DNA of 64,000 bases from Acidobacteriota bacterium (lineage in GTDB: Bacteria; Acidobacteriota; Terriglobia; Acidiferrales; UBA7541), in contig QHYH01000106.1 in assembly GCA_003223215.1 (NCBI GenBank), positions 1 to 64,000 of the forward strand. Direction: 5' to 3'. This document shows positions 50,836-60,163 of this stretch, piece after piece. A program made the translations under genes and the position numbers. Below the pieces are notes generated by a model. That model saw only the letters and a list, made by a program, of their open reading frames with translations. It searched no databases and was not told where the DNA came from. How positions within the stretch are numbered: position 1 is the stretch's first letter; each line of letters begins with the position of its first letter.

Positions 50836-51760
50836 GCGATCTCTCGCGGGCAGGCGCCGCGGTCGCGCGTTGGACCAGCCCCAGCGACTCCAGTACCGCG
50901 CGGATGCGCGCGCGATTTTCCGCTTTTGGCGGCACCAGGGGCAGGCGCCACACCGGCTCGAGCAACCCCATTTCCGCCAGCGCCGCTTTCACCGGAATGG
51001 GATTCGATTCGACGAAGTTGACCTCCATCAGCGGCTGATAGCGCCGGTGAATCGCGCGCGCCCCGGCGCAGTCACCTCTCAGCGCAAGCCTCGTGAGCTC
51101 GGTCATTTCTGCCGGGATCTCATTTGAAACAACGGAAATCACGCCACGCCCGCCAAGCGCCACGAGCGGCAGCGTAATCGCATCGTCGCCGGATAGCACG
51201 ATGAAATCTTCGGGCACCAAATTCAGAATCGCGGCCATCTGCGAAATGTTGCCGGAGGCTTCCTTGATGCCCACAATATTTTCGATTTCCGCGAGGCGCT
51301 TCACCGTGGCAGGCTCGATGTTCACGCCCGTGCGGCCTTGCACGCTGTAAAGAATGACGGGCAGCGGCACCGCATCGGCGATTAGGCGAAAGTGCTGATA
51401 CAGGCCCTCTTGCGTGGGCTTGTTGTAGTAAGGCGTTACAGAAAGAATCCCATCCACGCCGATCTCCGCAAGCTCTCGAGCGCGAACGATGACCTCCCTC
51501 GTATTGTAGCCGCCAGCACCGGCAAGGACGGGAACTTTCCCCTTCACAACGTTGACCGTTATCTCGACGACGCGCAGATGTTCTTCGTGTGTAAGCGTCG
51601 GGCTTTCTCCGGTTGTTCCGCAAGGAACCAGAAAGTCGATTCCTCGATCGATCTGGCGTTGGATCAGTTCCTCTAGCGCCAACTCATCCAGCGCACCATC
51701 GTTCCGGAAGGGTGTGACCAGCGCTGTCCCCGTGCCAGTAAAACGAGTTCCTTTCAGCAT
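50816..51760 (-). CDS. dapA: 4-hydroxy-tetrahydrodipicolinate synthase
   Basis: Class-I aldolase of 314 residues condensing pyruvate with aspartate semialdehyde. Typical segments are FTGTGTALVTPFRNDG, LVPCGTTGESPTLTHEEHLR, VLAGAGGYNTREVIVRARE, SVTPYYNKPTQEGLYQHFR, the Tyr in PVILYSVQGRTGVN and the Schiff-base Lys in IVGIKEASGNISQ, then VLSGDDAITLPLVALGGRGV. The start ATG 51760 has GGAGG 6 nt upstream; the frame is open to 51817. It lies 84 bp downstream of dapB. Confidence 0.94.
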   Translation of the reverse strand: MLKGTRFTGTGTALVTPFRNDGALDELALEELIQRQIDRGIDFLVPCGTTGESPTLTHEEHLRVVEITVNVVKGKVPVLAGAGGYNTREVIVRARELAEIGVDGILSVTPYYNKPTQEGLYQHFRLIADAVPLPVILYSVQGRTGVNIEPATVKRLAEIENIVGIKEASGNISQMAAILNLVPEDFIVLSGDDAITLPLVALGGRGVISVVSNEIPAEMTELTRLALRGDCAGARAIHRRYQPLMEVNFVESNPIPVKAALAEMGLLEPVWRLPLVPPKAENRARIRAVLESLGLVQRATAAPARERSHAAIAH

Positions 51761-51844
51761 GTTGTTCCTCCCCCTGGATTCCCTAGATTTCACTACTACG
51801 GGCTGGTTTCTTTTCATGGCTCGCGATTCCGTTTCGGAAAGACC

Positions 51845-52546
51845 TCAGCTCAATTCGCCGAGGATCTCTCGAAACTCGAAAACCCCCTGCTTGCCGGCAA
51901 GCCACCGCGCCGCGCGCAAGGCGCCGCGCGCAAAGCCTTCACGGCTCCGCGCCGTGTGCCGCAGCGTGATGGTATCGTCCGCCGAATCGAAACCGATTTC
52001 ATGCGTTCCGGGATGTGCCCCGGCGCGATTTGCCGTCAGCGTGAGCGCTCGGTTATAGCCGGAAGCGCGGATTTCCTGGGCAAGTTTCTTCAGCGTTCCG
52101 GAAGGCGCATCTTTTTTCGCCGAATGGTGAATCTCCCAGCCCCACGCTTCGTATTCCGGATATTTCGCAAAGAAGCATGCCGCGTGCGCCACCGCCCGCA
52201 TAAATACGTTCACGCCAACAGAAAAATTCGGGCTGTACACCAGTCCGGTTCCCGCCGCGAGCACCGCTTCGTGAATCGCCGGCAGATGCTCGTACCAACC
52301 CGTCGTGCCGCAAACCGCGTTGATGCCCAGGGAAACCAGACGGCGCAAATTAGCCGGCGCGGCATCGGGAGTGGTGAATTCCACGGCCGCATCGACGCCT
52401 TGCAGGAATTCCGGAACGATCGCCGCATCATGGAGGTTGTTTCCGCGCGTGAATTTGGCGCGCACATCAAAGCCATATTGGGGCGCAAGCTCGGCAATCA
52501 GTCGCCCCATCTTTCCGTTGCCTACGATGGCGAGCCCAAGGCTCAT
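51845..52546 (-). CDS. dapB: 4-hydroxy-tetrahydrodipicolinate reductase
   Basis: NAD(P)H-dependent reductase of 233 residues that makes tetrahydrodipicolinate from the DapA product. It shows the Rossmann start LAIVGNGKMGRLIAELAPQ, VEFTTPDAAPANLRRLVSLG, VCGTTGWYEHL, and the family motifs SPNFSVGVNVF and EIHHSAKKDAPSGTLKKLA, then ITLRHTARSREGFARGALRA. GNGKMG replaces the commoner GxxGRMG, which is seen in shorter DapB forms. ATG 52546 follows GGGGAGGAG and overlaps the dapE stop (ATGA). Confidence 0.92.
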   Translation of the reverse strand: MSLGLAIVGNGKMGRLIAELAPQYGFDVRAKFTRGNNLHDAAIVPEFLQGVDAAVEFTTPDAAPANLRRLVSLGINAVCGTTGWYEHLPAIHEAVLAAGTGLVYSPNFSVGVNVFMRAVAHAACFFAKYPEYEAWGWEIHHSAKKDAPSGTLKKLAQEIRASGYNRALTLTANRAGAHPGTHEIGFDSADDTITLRHTARSREGFARGALRAARWLAGKQGVFEFREILGELS

Positions 52547-53565
52547 GCCGCGCTCCTCCCCGTAGTCAGCAATTGCGTGGTCATGCGCGTGTAAATCTCC
52601 ACCGCGTCGCACAGCTCTTTTTTCGCCACGCGTTCTTCGGCGGTGTGCGCCACGTGAATGCTTCCCGGCCCGATCAGGAATGGCTCACCCCACGCCCCCC
52701 TGAACGTCGGGATGTCCGTCGTAAACGCGACCACCGTCGTCGGCAGCCCGTCAAGCTTGTTCAAGCGAATCGCGGGCGTATAAAGAACTTCGCTCGCCTC
52801 GGCGCGGCCTGCCACCGCGGAAGCCACGGCTTGCCGCAAAGCCGATGGATCGCCCACGGTCCGGAACATCACCTCTGCCTCCGCCTGATCCGCCACAACA
52901 TTGGGTGCGCGCCCGCCGCTGATCGTGCCAATGTTCAGCGTGCTGCGGCCCAGCAAGGGATCTTCGGGCAGCGCAATGCCTCGAATCTCCTCGAGAACGT
53001 CTAGCAGGGTATGAATCGCCGAGTGGCCCAGCTCGGGGTATGCGGAATGCGCCAGTCTGCCCTTGGCTGTAATTTCGTAGCGCAGGGCGCCCTTCGATCC
53101 CAGGGCCAACTGATTCTCCGTCGGCTCGCCGTTGATCAGAAACCGCGCCCCGCGCGGCGAAGCCGCGGCGGCCTTCGCGCCTGCACTGTTGCGCTCTTCG
53201 CCAACCACCAGCAGCAAACCGAAATTGCGCGTGCCGGCAGCGAGCAGTCTCTCCGTGGCCGTCACCATTGCCGCGATGATGCCTTTGGCGTCGCATGCCC
53301 CGCGACCAAAAATGAATTGCTCATCTTCGCCTGAGGCAAAATACGGCGGAACCGTGTCCATGTGCGTCGAAAGCGTGACGACCGGCTCGCCCCACGACGC
53401 AAAAAGATTGTCGCGGCCGGGCTCGGCCGAGATCCGCTGAATCTGCCCGTTGCTCTTCCCCGCCAGCTCGGACAAACGCGCAAAAAGGTAGTCCGTCACG
53501 TTTTTCTCATGGTTCGTAGTGGACTCGATGTCCACAAGTGCGCGCGTCAATTCGAAAAGGTGCAT
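52543..53565 (-). CDS. dapE: M20 deacylase, probable succinyl-diaminopimelate desuccinylase
   Basis: Zinc peptidase-family deacylase of 340 residues. Metal-site motifs are LSTHMDTVPPYFASGEDEQF (His-x-Asp), GRGACDAKGIIAAMV (Asp bridging), VVGEERNSAGAKAAA (Glu-Glu) and the dimerisation domain RYEITAKGRLAHSAYPELGH; near the end GPGSIHVAHTAEERVAKKEL carries the last His. M20 sequences of acetylornithine deacetylase and DapE are hard to separate, but the coupled dapB-dapA-dapD genes support desuccinylation of N-succinyl-LL-diaminopimelate. The start ATG 53565 gives the family N-terminus HLFELTRALVDIESTT; the frame is open to 53787. Confidence 0.85.
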   Translation of the reverse strand: MHLFELTRALVDIESTTNHEKNVTDYLFARLSELAGKSNGQIQRISAEPGRDNLFASWGEPVVTLSTHMDTVPPYFASGEDEQFIFGRGACDAKGIIAAMVTATERLLAAGTRNFGLLLVVGEERNSAGAKAAAASPRGARFLINGEPTENQLALGSKGALRYEITAKGRLAHSAYPELGHSAIHTLLDVLEEIRGIALPEDPLLGRSTLNIGTISGGRAPNVVADQAEAEVMFRTVGDPSALRQAVASAVAGRAEASEVLYTPAIRLNKLDGLPTTVVAFTTDIPTFRGAWGEPFLIGPGSIHVAHTAEERVAKKELCDAVEIYTRMTTQLLTTGRSAA

Positions 53566-53894
53566 CCGCGGTCTCTTCTGCCCTGTTTTTCTTTTGTCGT
53601 CTTTTTCGGAGAAGCGAAACGAAAGGAAGGACCCGCGAAGATGGCTCGGGGCTGCCGCCTCTCGATAGCGCTCCATCCGTTTCTGCGCGGCCAAAAGGCC
53701 GCTCACATAGACGGACGACAGCGGACAGGCCTTAGACCTGCCCTCCAACCGCCGCGCTCCAGCTATCGCGGCAGTTTCGGCGGACAACCAACTGGAAAAA
53801 GTTGCCTCGGCCTCATCGGTCGAGAAGCCCCTTTCGCTCAGGCGTCCGAAGCGGATCGGAACCGCGCGCCCGGCTACTCATGGCCTCCGCACCT

Positions 53895-54056
53895 CTACCA
53901 AGAAAGACCCAGTCTAGAGCATTCGACCGGCAAAAGCCAACGAAATTTCTTTTCCCCGAATTTAAGAATCGGGCGGATACCCTTGTTGATGAACTCCATT
54001 GGCAAGTCTCCGGGCAGAAGTTCTTGCAGCTCGGCGGCTTTGCCGCGCCCTTTCAC
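53895..54056 (-). CDS. Possible 53-residue protein, unassigned
   Basis: A GTG-initiated minus-strand frame reads VKGRGKAAELQELLPGDLPM, EFINKGIRPILKFGEKKFRW, LLPVECSRLGLSW. It follows the hydrolase gene (stop at 54082) by 25 bp on the same strand. There is no clear ribosome site and I know no relatives. It may be real or random; the rest of 53566-54081 shows no other gene. Confidence 0.25.
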   Translation of the reverse strand: MKGRGKAAELQELLPGDLPMEFINKGIRPILKFGEKKFRWLLPVECSRLGLSW

Positions 54057-54081
54057 GTTTCAAGAACGGTTGTTGTGGGCG

Positions 54082-54909
54082 TCAGAGTTCCAGCGGCTTG
54101 AGCGGAACGTGCTGTGAGGCAACCAGAAGCTCCCCGGCAAACGCGGCTTCCGCGGGACGGCGGTCGAGCGCTTCCTGGGCGCAGATTTCCGCGGTGAACG
54201 GGTTGTTATTCTCTTCGGAGAGATGCGCGAGTACCAGGTAGCGCGCCGCGGCATCGAAGCCATCGGGGTCGGAAAGATACTCGCTCACCGCGTGATTCGA
54301 AAGATGCCCAGTGCGGCTCAGGATGCGCTGCTTCACCACCCACGGATACGGACCGACTTTCAGCATCTCGAGATCGTGATTCGATTCCAGGATCAGGCAC
54401 TCGGCGCCGCGCAGATGCACTTTCACCAGTTCCGGCATGTAGCCAAGGTCCGTCACCAGCGCCACTTTCGTCCCGTTGGTCCGAAACGTGAAACCAACCG
54501 GGTCGGCCGCATCGTGCGGGATGGCAAAAGCGTGCACCTCGATGTCGCCCACCGCAAAAGGCTGCCCCGCATGAATCATCTCCACGCCGCGCAGCCGCTT
54601 CTGGAAAGTCTCGGGAAGGATGTGCTTCATGGCGTCCATGGTCGGCTCCGTGACGTACAGCGGCGCCTTCCACAAGCCCAGCATTTGCGGCAATCCGTTG
54701 CAATGATCGGTGTGTTCGTGGGTGATTAGGATGCCGTCGATTTGCTTGACGTTGCTTTCGACGGCGGCAAGCCGCGCGAGCGTCTCGCGTTTGCCAAGCC
54801 CGGCGTCCACAAGGAGGCGGGTGCGCCCCGTCTCGAGCAACGTGATGTTGCCCGAGCTGCCGGACGCCAGAATGGAGACCCGCAAGCTGATCGTGTAGCT
54901 CCTTGCCAC
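54082..54909 (-). CDS. Metallo-beta-lactamase-fold hydrolase, WalJ/YycJ-like
   Basis: Protein of 275 residues. The fold marks are VSILASGSSGNITLLETGRT at the start, LVDAGLGKRET, the metal motif THEHTDH (residues 63-69), IPHDAADPVGFTF, ALVTDLG, and GAECLILESNHDLEML, followed by TGHLSNHAVSEYL and LVLAHLSEENNNP. The order matches the YycJ/WalJ group, implicated in cell-wall or DNA-related exonuclease functions in Firmicutes; its role here is not known. The annotated start is GTG 54909, with AAGGAG inside the first codons; a start further downstream is possible. Confidence 0.85.
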   Translation of the reverse strand: MARSYTISLRVSILASGSSGNITLLETGRTRLLVDAGLGKRETLARLAAVESNVKQIDGILITHEHTDHCNGLPQMLGLWKAPLYVTEPTMDAMKHILPETFQKRLRGVEMIHAGQPFAVGDIEVHAFAIPHDAADPVGFTFRTNGTKVALVTDLGYMPELVKVHLRGAECLILESNHDLEMLKVGPYPWVVKQRILSRTGHLSNHAVSEYLSDPDGFDAAARYLVLAHLSEENNNPFTAEICAQEALDRRPAEAAFAGELLVASQHVPLKPLEL

Positions 54910-55164
54910 AACTCAGGTCGGCGCTCTTCCCGACTCCGTCGGGGAGACCTGAGAACTGCCCCTTCACGACAGCTCCAACGAATTTTCCGCAATCATGGCA
55001 GAGCGCCGCCATGCCGTCAACAGGTCTCGCTCCAAATTTGCGGGAGCAACCACTCGGCGTACACCAGGGCAAGATCATCGGAAAGGGCTCGCCTCTCACG
55101 GTGAACCGCGTTTCGGGTTGGATGCGTCTCCCCTCTGCCGTTTGATATACTCGCGCCGCGAAAC

Positions 55165-56553
55165 ATGGAAAGGTACGATCTCATCGTCGTGGGTTCCGGA
55201 CCCGCAGGCCAGCGCGCCGCCATCCAGGCCGCAAAATTCGGCAAGCGCGCCGCTTTGATTGAAAAATTCGAAGTCGTCGGCGGCACCGCCATCAACACCG
55301 GCACCATTCCCAGCAAGACCATTCGCGAAGCCGTCCTGCATCTTTCCGGCTATCAATACCAGAGCATTTATGGCGTCAACTACCGGGTGAAGGAACCCAT
55401 CACCATGTCCGATCTCTCCTTCCGCGCGCTCAACGTCATCAAAACAGAAATCGACGTGATTCGCGCCCAGCTCTCGCGCAACGGCATCGACGTCATCACC
55501 GGCACCGCGAGCTTTCTCGATCCTCGCCGCGTCCAGGTCAGCAGCGCGCGAGGCCAGCAGGAATACGAAGCCCAGCACATCATCCTCGCGACCGGCACCA
55601 AGCCTGCCGTCTCTCCGCTGGTGCCGTTCAACAACCGCACCATCATCAACAGCGATCAAATCCTCAGCATGCCGGAAATTCCCAAGGCCATGATTGTAGT
55701 TGGCGGCGGCGTGATTGGCGTTGAGTACACCTGCATGTTCGCCGTTCTGGGCGTGCGCGTCACGCTCATCGAAAAGCGTCCCCGGCTGCTCGAATTTGCC
55801 GATCAGGAACTGGTCGAAGCGCTTTGCTACCACCTCCGCGACCGACGCGTCACCCTGCGGCTCAACGAAGAGGTCGAAAGCGTCGAGGAAACTCCCGATC
55901 ACACCGTCGTCGCCAACTTGAAGAGCAAGAAAAAAATCTCCGGCGAAGCTCTTCTCTACGCCGTGGGCCGCCAGGGCAACATCGATGACCTAAATCTCGC
56001 TGCCGCCGGACTCGACGCCGACGCGCGCGGGCGGATTTCCGTTGATGAACAGTACCGAACCAAGCAGCTGCACATTTTCGCCGTGGGCGACGTCATTGGT
56101 TTTCCCAGCCTCGGCTCGGTTTCCATGGAACAGGGCCGCATCGCCGCCGCCAGCGCCTTCGGCATGCCCGTCCATTCCAACCGCGCGAATTACCCGTACG
56201 GGATTTACAGCATTCCCGAAATCTCCTTCATTGGCAAAACGGAAGAGCAACTCACGGACGAAGGAATTCCCTACGAAGTGGGCATGGCCTATTTTCGCGA
56301 GATCGCGCGCGGCCAGATTCGCGGTGACACCACCGGCCGATTGAAGTTGCTTTTCGATCCTGCCTCGAAGGAACTGCTCGGCGTGCACATCATTGGTGAA
56401 GGTGCGTCGGAGTTGCTGCACATTGGCCAGGCGGTTTTCGCGCTGAAGGGTACGGTCGAATATTTCGTGGACACCGTTTTCAATTATCCGACCCTGGCGG
56501 AGTGCTACAAGGCCGCGGCGTTCAACGGGCTCAACAAACTGACCAAGGGTTGA
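55165..56553 (+). CDS. sthA: Soluble NAD(P)+ transhydrogenase
   Basis: FAD-dependent flavoprotein of 462 residues that balances NADPH and NADH. It begins with the FAD-binding DLIVVGSGPAGQRAAIQAAK, and the disulfide region reads GGTAINTGTIPSKTIREAV, with no redox Cys pair, as expected for SthA as opposed to lipoamide dehydrogenase. It then shows ATGTKPAVSP, the NAD-binding VVGGGVIGVEYTCMFAVLG, VGRQGNIDDLNL, FAVGDVIGFPSL and the dimerisation domain with GVHIIGEGASELLHIGQ. A -10-like TATACT at 55146-55151 lies only ~14 bp before ATG 55165 and there is no ribosome site, suggesting a very short leader. I see no gene in 54910-55164. Confidence 0.92.
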   Translation: MERYDLIVVGSGPAGQRAAIQAAKFGKRAALIEKFEVVGGTAINTGTIPSKTIREAVLHLSGYQYQSIYGVNYRVKEPITMSDLSFRALNVIKTEIDVIRAQLSRNGIDVITGTASFLDPRRVQVSSARGQQEYEAQHIILATGTKPAVSPLVPFNNRTIINSDQILSMPEIPKAMIVVGGGVIGVEYTCMFAVLGVRVTLIEKRPRLLEFADQELVEALCYHLRDRRVTLRLNEEVESVEETPDHTVVANLKSKKKISGEALLYAVGRQGNIDDLNLAAAGLDADARGRISVDEQYRTKQLHIFAVGDVIGFPSLGSVSMEQGRIAAASAFGMPVHSNRANYPYGIYSIPEISFIGKTEEQLTDEGIPYEVGMAYFREIARGQIRGDTTGRLKLLFDPASKELLGVHIIGEGASELLHIGQAVFALKGTVEYFVDTVFNYPTLAECYKAAAFNGLNKLTKG

Positions 56554-56712
56554 TGGCGACATGGAGGCAAAGGGCGTTTCATGGTCTCGAGCAAGGATTC
56601 CGGAGGGCACGACATGTCGTGCCCGTCTTGCATACAAAGGCTCGGGAAGCCAAGGAAGAAGTAATAAGATGATTTCAGCAAATTGGTTTGGCACGAGATG
56701 GGCAGGCGAGCG

Positions 56713-57603
56713 ATGAGCAGGACAGTTGGCGTTTTGGTGATGGAGCATATCGCGGCGGGCCTGGTCGAGGGCAACCAGGTCACTGGCCAGCTCAAGCTTT
56801 TCCCGGAGTCGCCGCAATCGCTCGATCCCTTGCAGTCCATGCACTCCGAGGATGTGGTGGGAGCCATCCGGGAGCTGGTCGAAAAAGTCGCCGGAGCACA
56901 AAAGATCGAAGCCATTGGCGTCGGCTTCCCCGGAATTATTCGCAGCGGCGTGGTCGAAGAATCCCCCAACTTGCAGCAGGTGAAGGGGTTCGCGCTACAA
57001 GCCGCGCTTTCTGCTTCGCTCAAGGGCAAAGCCGCCGGCGTTCCCGTTCGCGTCTTCAATGACGCCGACGCCATGGCGGCGGGCATCGCCGCGACGCACG
57101 GCAAATTGCACCAGCTCACGCGCGTGTGGACGCTCGGCAACGGCATCGGCTTCGGCCGGTATCCCGCGAGCGAAGGGGTGTGGGAAGGCGGGCACACCGT
57201 GGTCACACTGGACCCGAAAGAGAGTTTCTGCGGCTGCGGCGGCAAAGGCCATCTCGAAGGAATTCTTGGCCGCCGCTCGATGCGCATGCGCTTCCTTGAT
57301 CTCGAACCGGAAGAAGTGTTTGAAAACGCGCGCGCCGGCGATGCACGCTGTGCGGAATTTCTGCAGTTGTGCCATCGCGCGCTGGCCGCGGCCACGGCCG
57401 ACAGCATCCACATGGAAGGCCCGGGCGTCTTCTTCATCACCGGTTTGGACACCCATTTCATCGATACCGGCCTGCTCGACCGGCTGGTGCATGAAATGGT
57501 GAAAATGAGCCCGCTACAAGGCAGCCGCTTTGAAGTCCTCGCCGCTTCGGACGAACTGGGCATCCTCGGCGCCGCCGTCAACGCCTCCCACGCCACGAAA
57601 TAG
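56713..57603 (+). CDS. ROK-family protein with degenerate phosphate-binding motif
   Basis: Protein of 296 residues resembling ROK sugar kinases. The catalytic-Asp region is VRVFNDADAMAAGIAAT and the zinc motif reads ESFCGCGGKGHLEGILG (the usual CxCGxxGCxE with His for the third Cys). GEGVWEGGHTV-like EGGHT, and FFITGLDTHFIDTGLLDRLV near the end, also fit. However the N-terminal phosphate-1 motif (DxGGTxxxxG) appears as VGVLVMEHIAAGLVEG, without Asp or the Gly pair. ATP-dependent kinase activity is thus uncertain. ATG 56713 is chosen because the ROK-like part begins there; 56698 and 56683 are in frame. The transcription-regulator HTH is absent. Confidence 0.8.
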   Translation: MSRTVGVLVMEHIAAGLVEGNQVTGQLKLFPESPQSLDPLQSMHSEDVVGAIRELVEKVAGAQKIEAIGVGFPGIIRSGVVEESPNLQQVKGFALQAALSASLKGKAAGVPVRVFNDADAMAAGIAATHGKLHQLTRVWTLGNGIGFGRYPASEGVWEGGHTVVTLDPKESFCGCGGKGHLEGILGRRSMRMRFLDLEPEEVFENARAGDARCAEFLQLCHRALAAATADSIHMEGPGVFFITGLDTHFIDTGLLDRLVHEMVKMSPLQGSRFEVLAASDELGILGAAVNASHATK

Positions 57604-57931
57604 GCCTGAAGAACGATCGAGCCACATTGAACTCGGTCGAGGAGACAAAAACGGCAAGGATTCGCTGTTGCCCCTGACGCGCTGCAGCGGAACGAGATCG
57701 ACCGGCTGCTTCTCGACTTGAGCTGCGTGGATCTGCCTCGCCGCAGAGTTGGGGTGCGGCATGCGATGTGGATTCCGGCGGTTGCGGAGACTGCTGGCAG
57801 AGGGTCGGTGAAGGAAGGCGCGCATTATGCGCACGCTCGAGCGAGCGTGCTCGAACAAGTGATGGCGCTACAAGTTCACGACCTTGCCAGGGACCATGTC
57901 AAGCGCTAACTACGCCTGGCGAGGGGAGCCC
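57604..57931. other. 328-bp intergenic stretch with a perfect hairpin
   Basis: No gene recognised. A 9-bp inverted repeat GCACGCTCG-AG-CGAGCGTGC is present at 57831-57850. It lacks a T tract, so it is not an obvious intrinsic terminator. Confidence 0.5.
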
Positions 57932-59209
57932 TCAGCATGCTAAGCGGGAGCGGTCGAGGGCGAAGCCGTCGAGCGGGCCGAGGACGGTGACGGCGATCTG
58001 GTCGGTCCGGAAATAGCGCTGGGCGAGCGACTGCAGCTGCTCGGCGGTGACGGCTTCGATGGCTTGGAGGATTTCGTCGAGCGAGAAGAAGCGGCCGAAG
58101 TACAGCTCCTGGCGCGCGAGATTGGACATGCGCGAGCTCGTGGACTCCAGCGAGAGCATCAGCGAACCTTTGAGATGATTCTTCGATCGGCGCAGCTCCT
58201 CTTCGCTGACCAGCGTTTCTTTGAGCGAGCGAAACTCCTGAATGGTGAGATCGATGACCTGGCCAATGGCATCCGTGGCGGTGCCGGCATAGACCGTCAT
58301 CATGCCAGCATCGGAGTAAGGTGTGAGCTCGCTGAAAACCGCGTAGGCCAGGCCGCGCTTTTCGCGAATGTTCTGGAACAGCCGCGAAGACATGCCGCCC
58401 CCCAGCAGATTATTGAGGACAGCGAAACTGAAGCGGTCCTGGTGATTAAGCGGAACCGACGGAACCCCGATGCAAATATGCGCTTGCTCGAGATCGCGCT
58501 TTTTTTCGAGCAGGATGGGCGCTTGCGTGTTGGGCGCGCCGCCATCGTCGGCAGTCCCGGCCGGCCCGAGCGCACCGAACTCACGCCGCACCAACTCCAA
58601 CACCCGGTCGTGGGTCACGTTCCCGGCGGCGGTGATGACCAGATGGTCAGGCGCAAACCAATTGCGAAAACGTGAGCAAAGCGCGTCGCGATTGAATTTC
58701 TTAACCGTTTCCGGCGTGCCCAGAATCGGCCGGCCCAGCGAGTGTCCGGGCCAGAAACCGCGCGTAAAAATCTCGTGGAGAAGATATTCGGGATTGTCCA
58801 GGTCCATCTTGATTTCTTCGAGGACCACCTTGCGCTCTTTTTTCACGTCTTCGGAATCGAATTTCGGACGGAGGACCAGGTCGGCAATCACGTCGAAGGC
58901 AATGGGGAGATGCTCGTCAAGCACTTTGGCGTTGAAGCAGATCTGTTCTTTGGAGGTAAAGGCGTCGAGCATGCCGCCGACAGAATCCATTTCGCGGGCG
59001 ATGGCCTCGGCGGAGCGGCGCTCCGTGCCCTTGAAAACCATGTGCTCGATGAAGTGGGCGAGGCCGTTCTCTTCCGGGATTTCGCGGCGGGAGCCGTTGC
59101 GCACCCAGAGGCCCACGGAGACCGAGCGGACGTGCGACATGGTCTCGGTAATGGCCACCAGGCCGTTCGGCAGCACCTTCTTCTGGATGTCGCGAATTTC
59201 GGGAGCCAT
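57932..59209 (-). CDS. M16-family zinc peptidase (processing-protease-like)
   Basis: Metallopeptidase of 425 residues of the pitrilysin/mitochondrial-processing-peptidase family. The N-terminal active half has VLPNGLVAITETMSHVRSVS, VGLWVRNGSRRE, the inverted zinc motif HFIEH (residues 52-56) and the downstream metal Glu in KKERKVVLEEIKMD. The C-terminal half has LNNLLGGGMSSRLFQNIREK, RGLAYAVFSELTPYSDAGMM. Length and single-subunit form match the bacterial PqqL/YmxG-like type. Its target is unknown; peptide or signal-peptide degradation is typical. ATG 59209 gives the family start MAPEIRDIQKKVLPNG. Confidence 0.9.
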   Translation of the reverse strand: MAPEIRDIQKKVLPNGLVAITETMSHVRSVSVGLWVRNGSRREIPEENGLAHFIEHMVFKGTERRSAEAIAREMDSVGGMLDAFTSKEQICFNAKVLDEHLPIAFDVIADLVLRPKFDSEDVKKERKVVLEEIKMDLDNPEYLLHEIFTRGFWPGHSLGRPILGTPETVKKFNRDALCSRFRNWFAPDHLVITAAGNVTHDRVLELVRREFGALGPAGTADDGGAPNTQAPILLEKKRDLEQAHICIGVPSVPLNHQDRFSFAVLNNLLGGGMSSRLFQNIREKRGLAYAVFSELTPYSDAGMMTVYAGTATDAIGQVIDLTIQEFRSLKETLVSEEELRRSKNHLKGSLMLSLESTSSRMSNLARQELYFGRFFSLDEILQAIEAVTAEQLQSLAQRYFRTDQIAVTVLGPLDGFALDRSRLAC

Positions 59210-59357
59210 TTACCAATTGTGACATAAGTGCGATGGAAAGGAAAAAGGGAATGGCGACTTCTGTCAAACCCTTTGATTCTTTCTCTTAAGCTCAATGGGA
59301 GCAAGGGCTTACAGGATGAGGCCGGACGCCGAAACGGCACGGCATCGGAGGAGTTCC

Positions 59358-59954
59358 CTACAAAAGCTTTTCCGAGGGATTCAGCTTGCCGTATTCGCTC
59401 GTGAAAAAGAGCGGTACATCTAGGTAAGCGCCTTTATCGCGGTAGTACACTTCGCAGGTGTTGAAGGGCTTCGAATAGATGTGGATGCTGACGGCGCGCT
59501 GGTGGAACTCTCGAAGATTCATGACTTCGTGGACCGGCTCCATAGGATTGACGTAGGTGGGATGGGCGGCATCGAGGTCGTAAAGTTCGGTGGGGACAAT
59601 GTGGCAAGTGCCCTTGGAGGCGTCGCGGTTGTCCACGCGATAATTCTGGATGCGCAGGCGGCCGATGGGCGCGGACATCCAGCAATTCTGGTCGCGATGA
59701 TTGTGGATGCGGCTGTGCTGGCCGATGTCCCAGCAAAGCGTCATGCATTCAAACAGATCGTTGCGGAAAACGAGATTGCGCGTGTAATTTCCCTTGGAGA
59801 AGAAGCAGTATTTCTCGAGGCTCTCGGGGTGCACGGCGTGGCGGATGACGTAGTCCTGGACGTTTTGCAACGTGAATGCGGATTCGGGGATGGCGGCGAG
59901 GCCCTTGACCCAATCTTCAATGCTGAGTTTTTCCGTTGCGACGGATTGTGCCAT
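59358..59954 (-). CDS. Cysteine dioxygenase family protein
   Basis: Iron-dependent thiol dioxygenase of 198 residues expected to oxidise cysteine (or a related thiol) to its sulfinic acid. The cupin iron site is IGQHSRIHNHRDQNCWMSAP (two His in HNH, then Cys in the position of the Cys-Tyr crosslink), and the late His is in RAVSIHIYSKPFNTCEVY. It also has FSKGNYTRNLVFRNDLFECM. ATG 59954 is preceded by GGGAGG at good spacing; the upstream open frame to 60104 is low-complexity. Confidence 0.87.
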   Translation of the reverse strand: MAQSVATEKLSIEDWVKGLAAIPESAFTLQNVQDYVIRHAVHPESLEKYCFFSKGNYTRNLVFRNDLFECMTLCWDIGQHSRIHNHRDQNCWMSAPIGRLRIQNYRVDNRDASKGTCHIVPTELYDLDAAHPTYVNPMEPVHEVMNLREFHQRAVSIHIYSKPFNTCEVYYRDKGAYLDVPLFFTSEYGKLNPSEKLL

Positions 59955-60163
59955 GCGATGCCTCCCAACCCTGGTTTGGGACTCGCAGGATTGCGAGAGA
60001 ATTATAGCGCAGTGCGACGGAGAGGCAGCAACAGCGGTGGAGGAGGTAGATGACGTAAGGGAAGTAGAGGAGCGGACCCTGGGCTGTCTCGGCGACAGCA
60101 TCACCCCTGGTCATGCTTTCAGCTTGATAGGATGAGGAGGGATGCGAATCGCGCAGGAATAGC

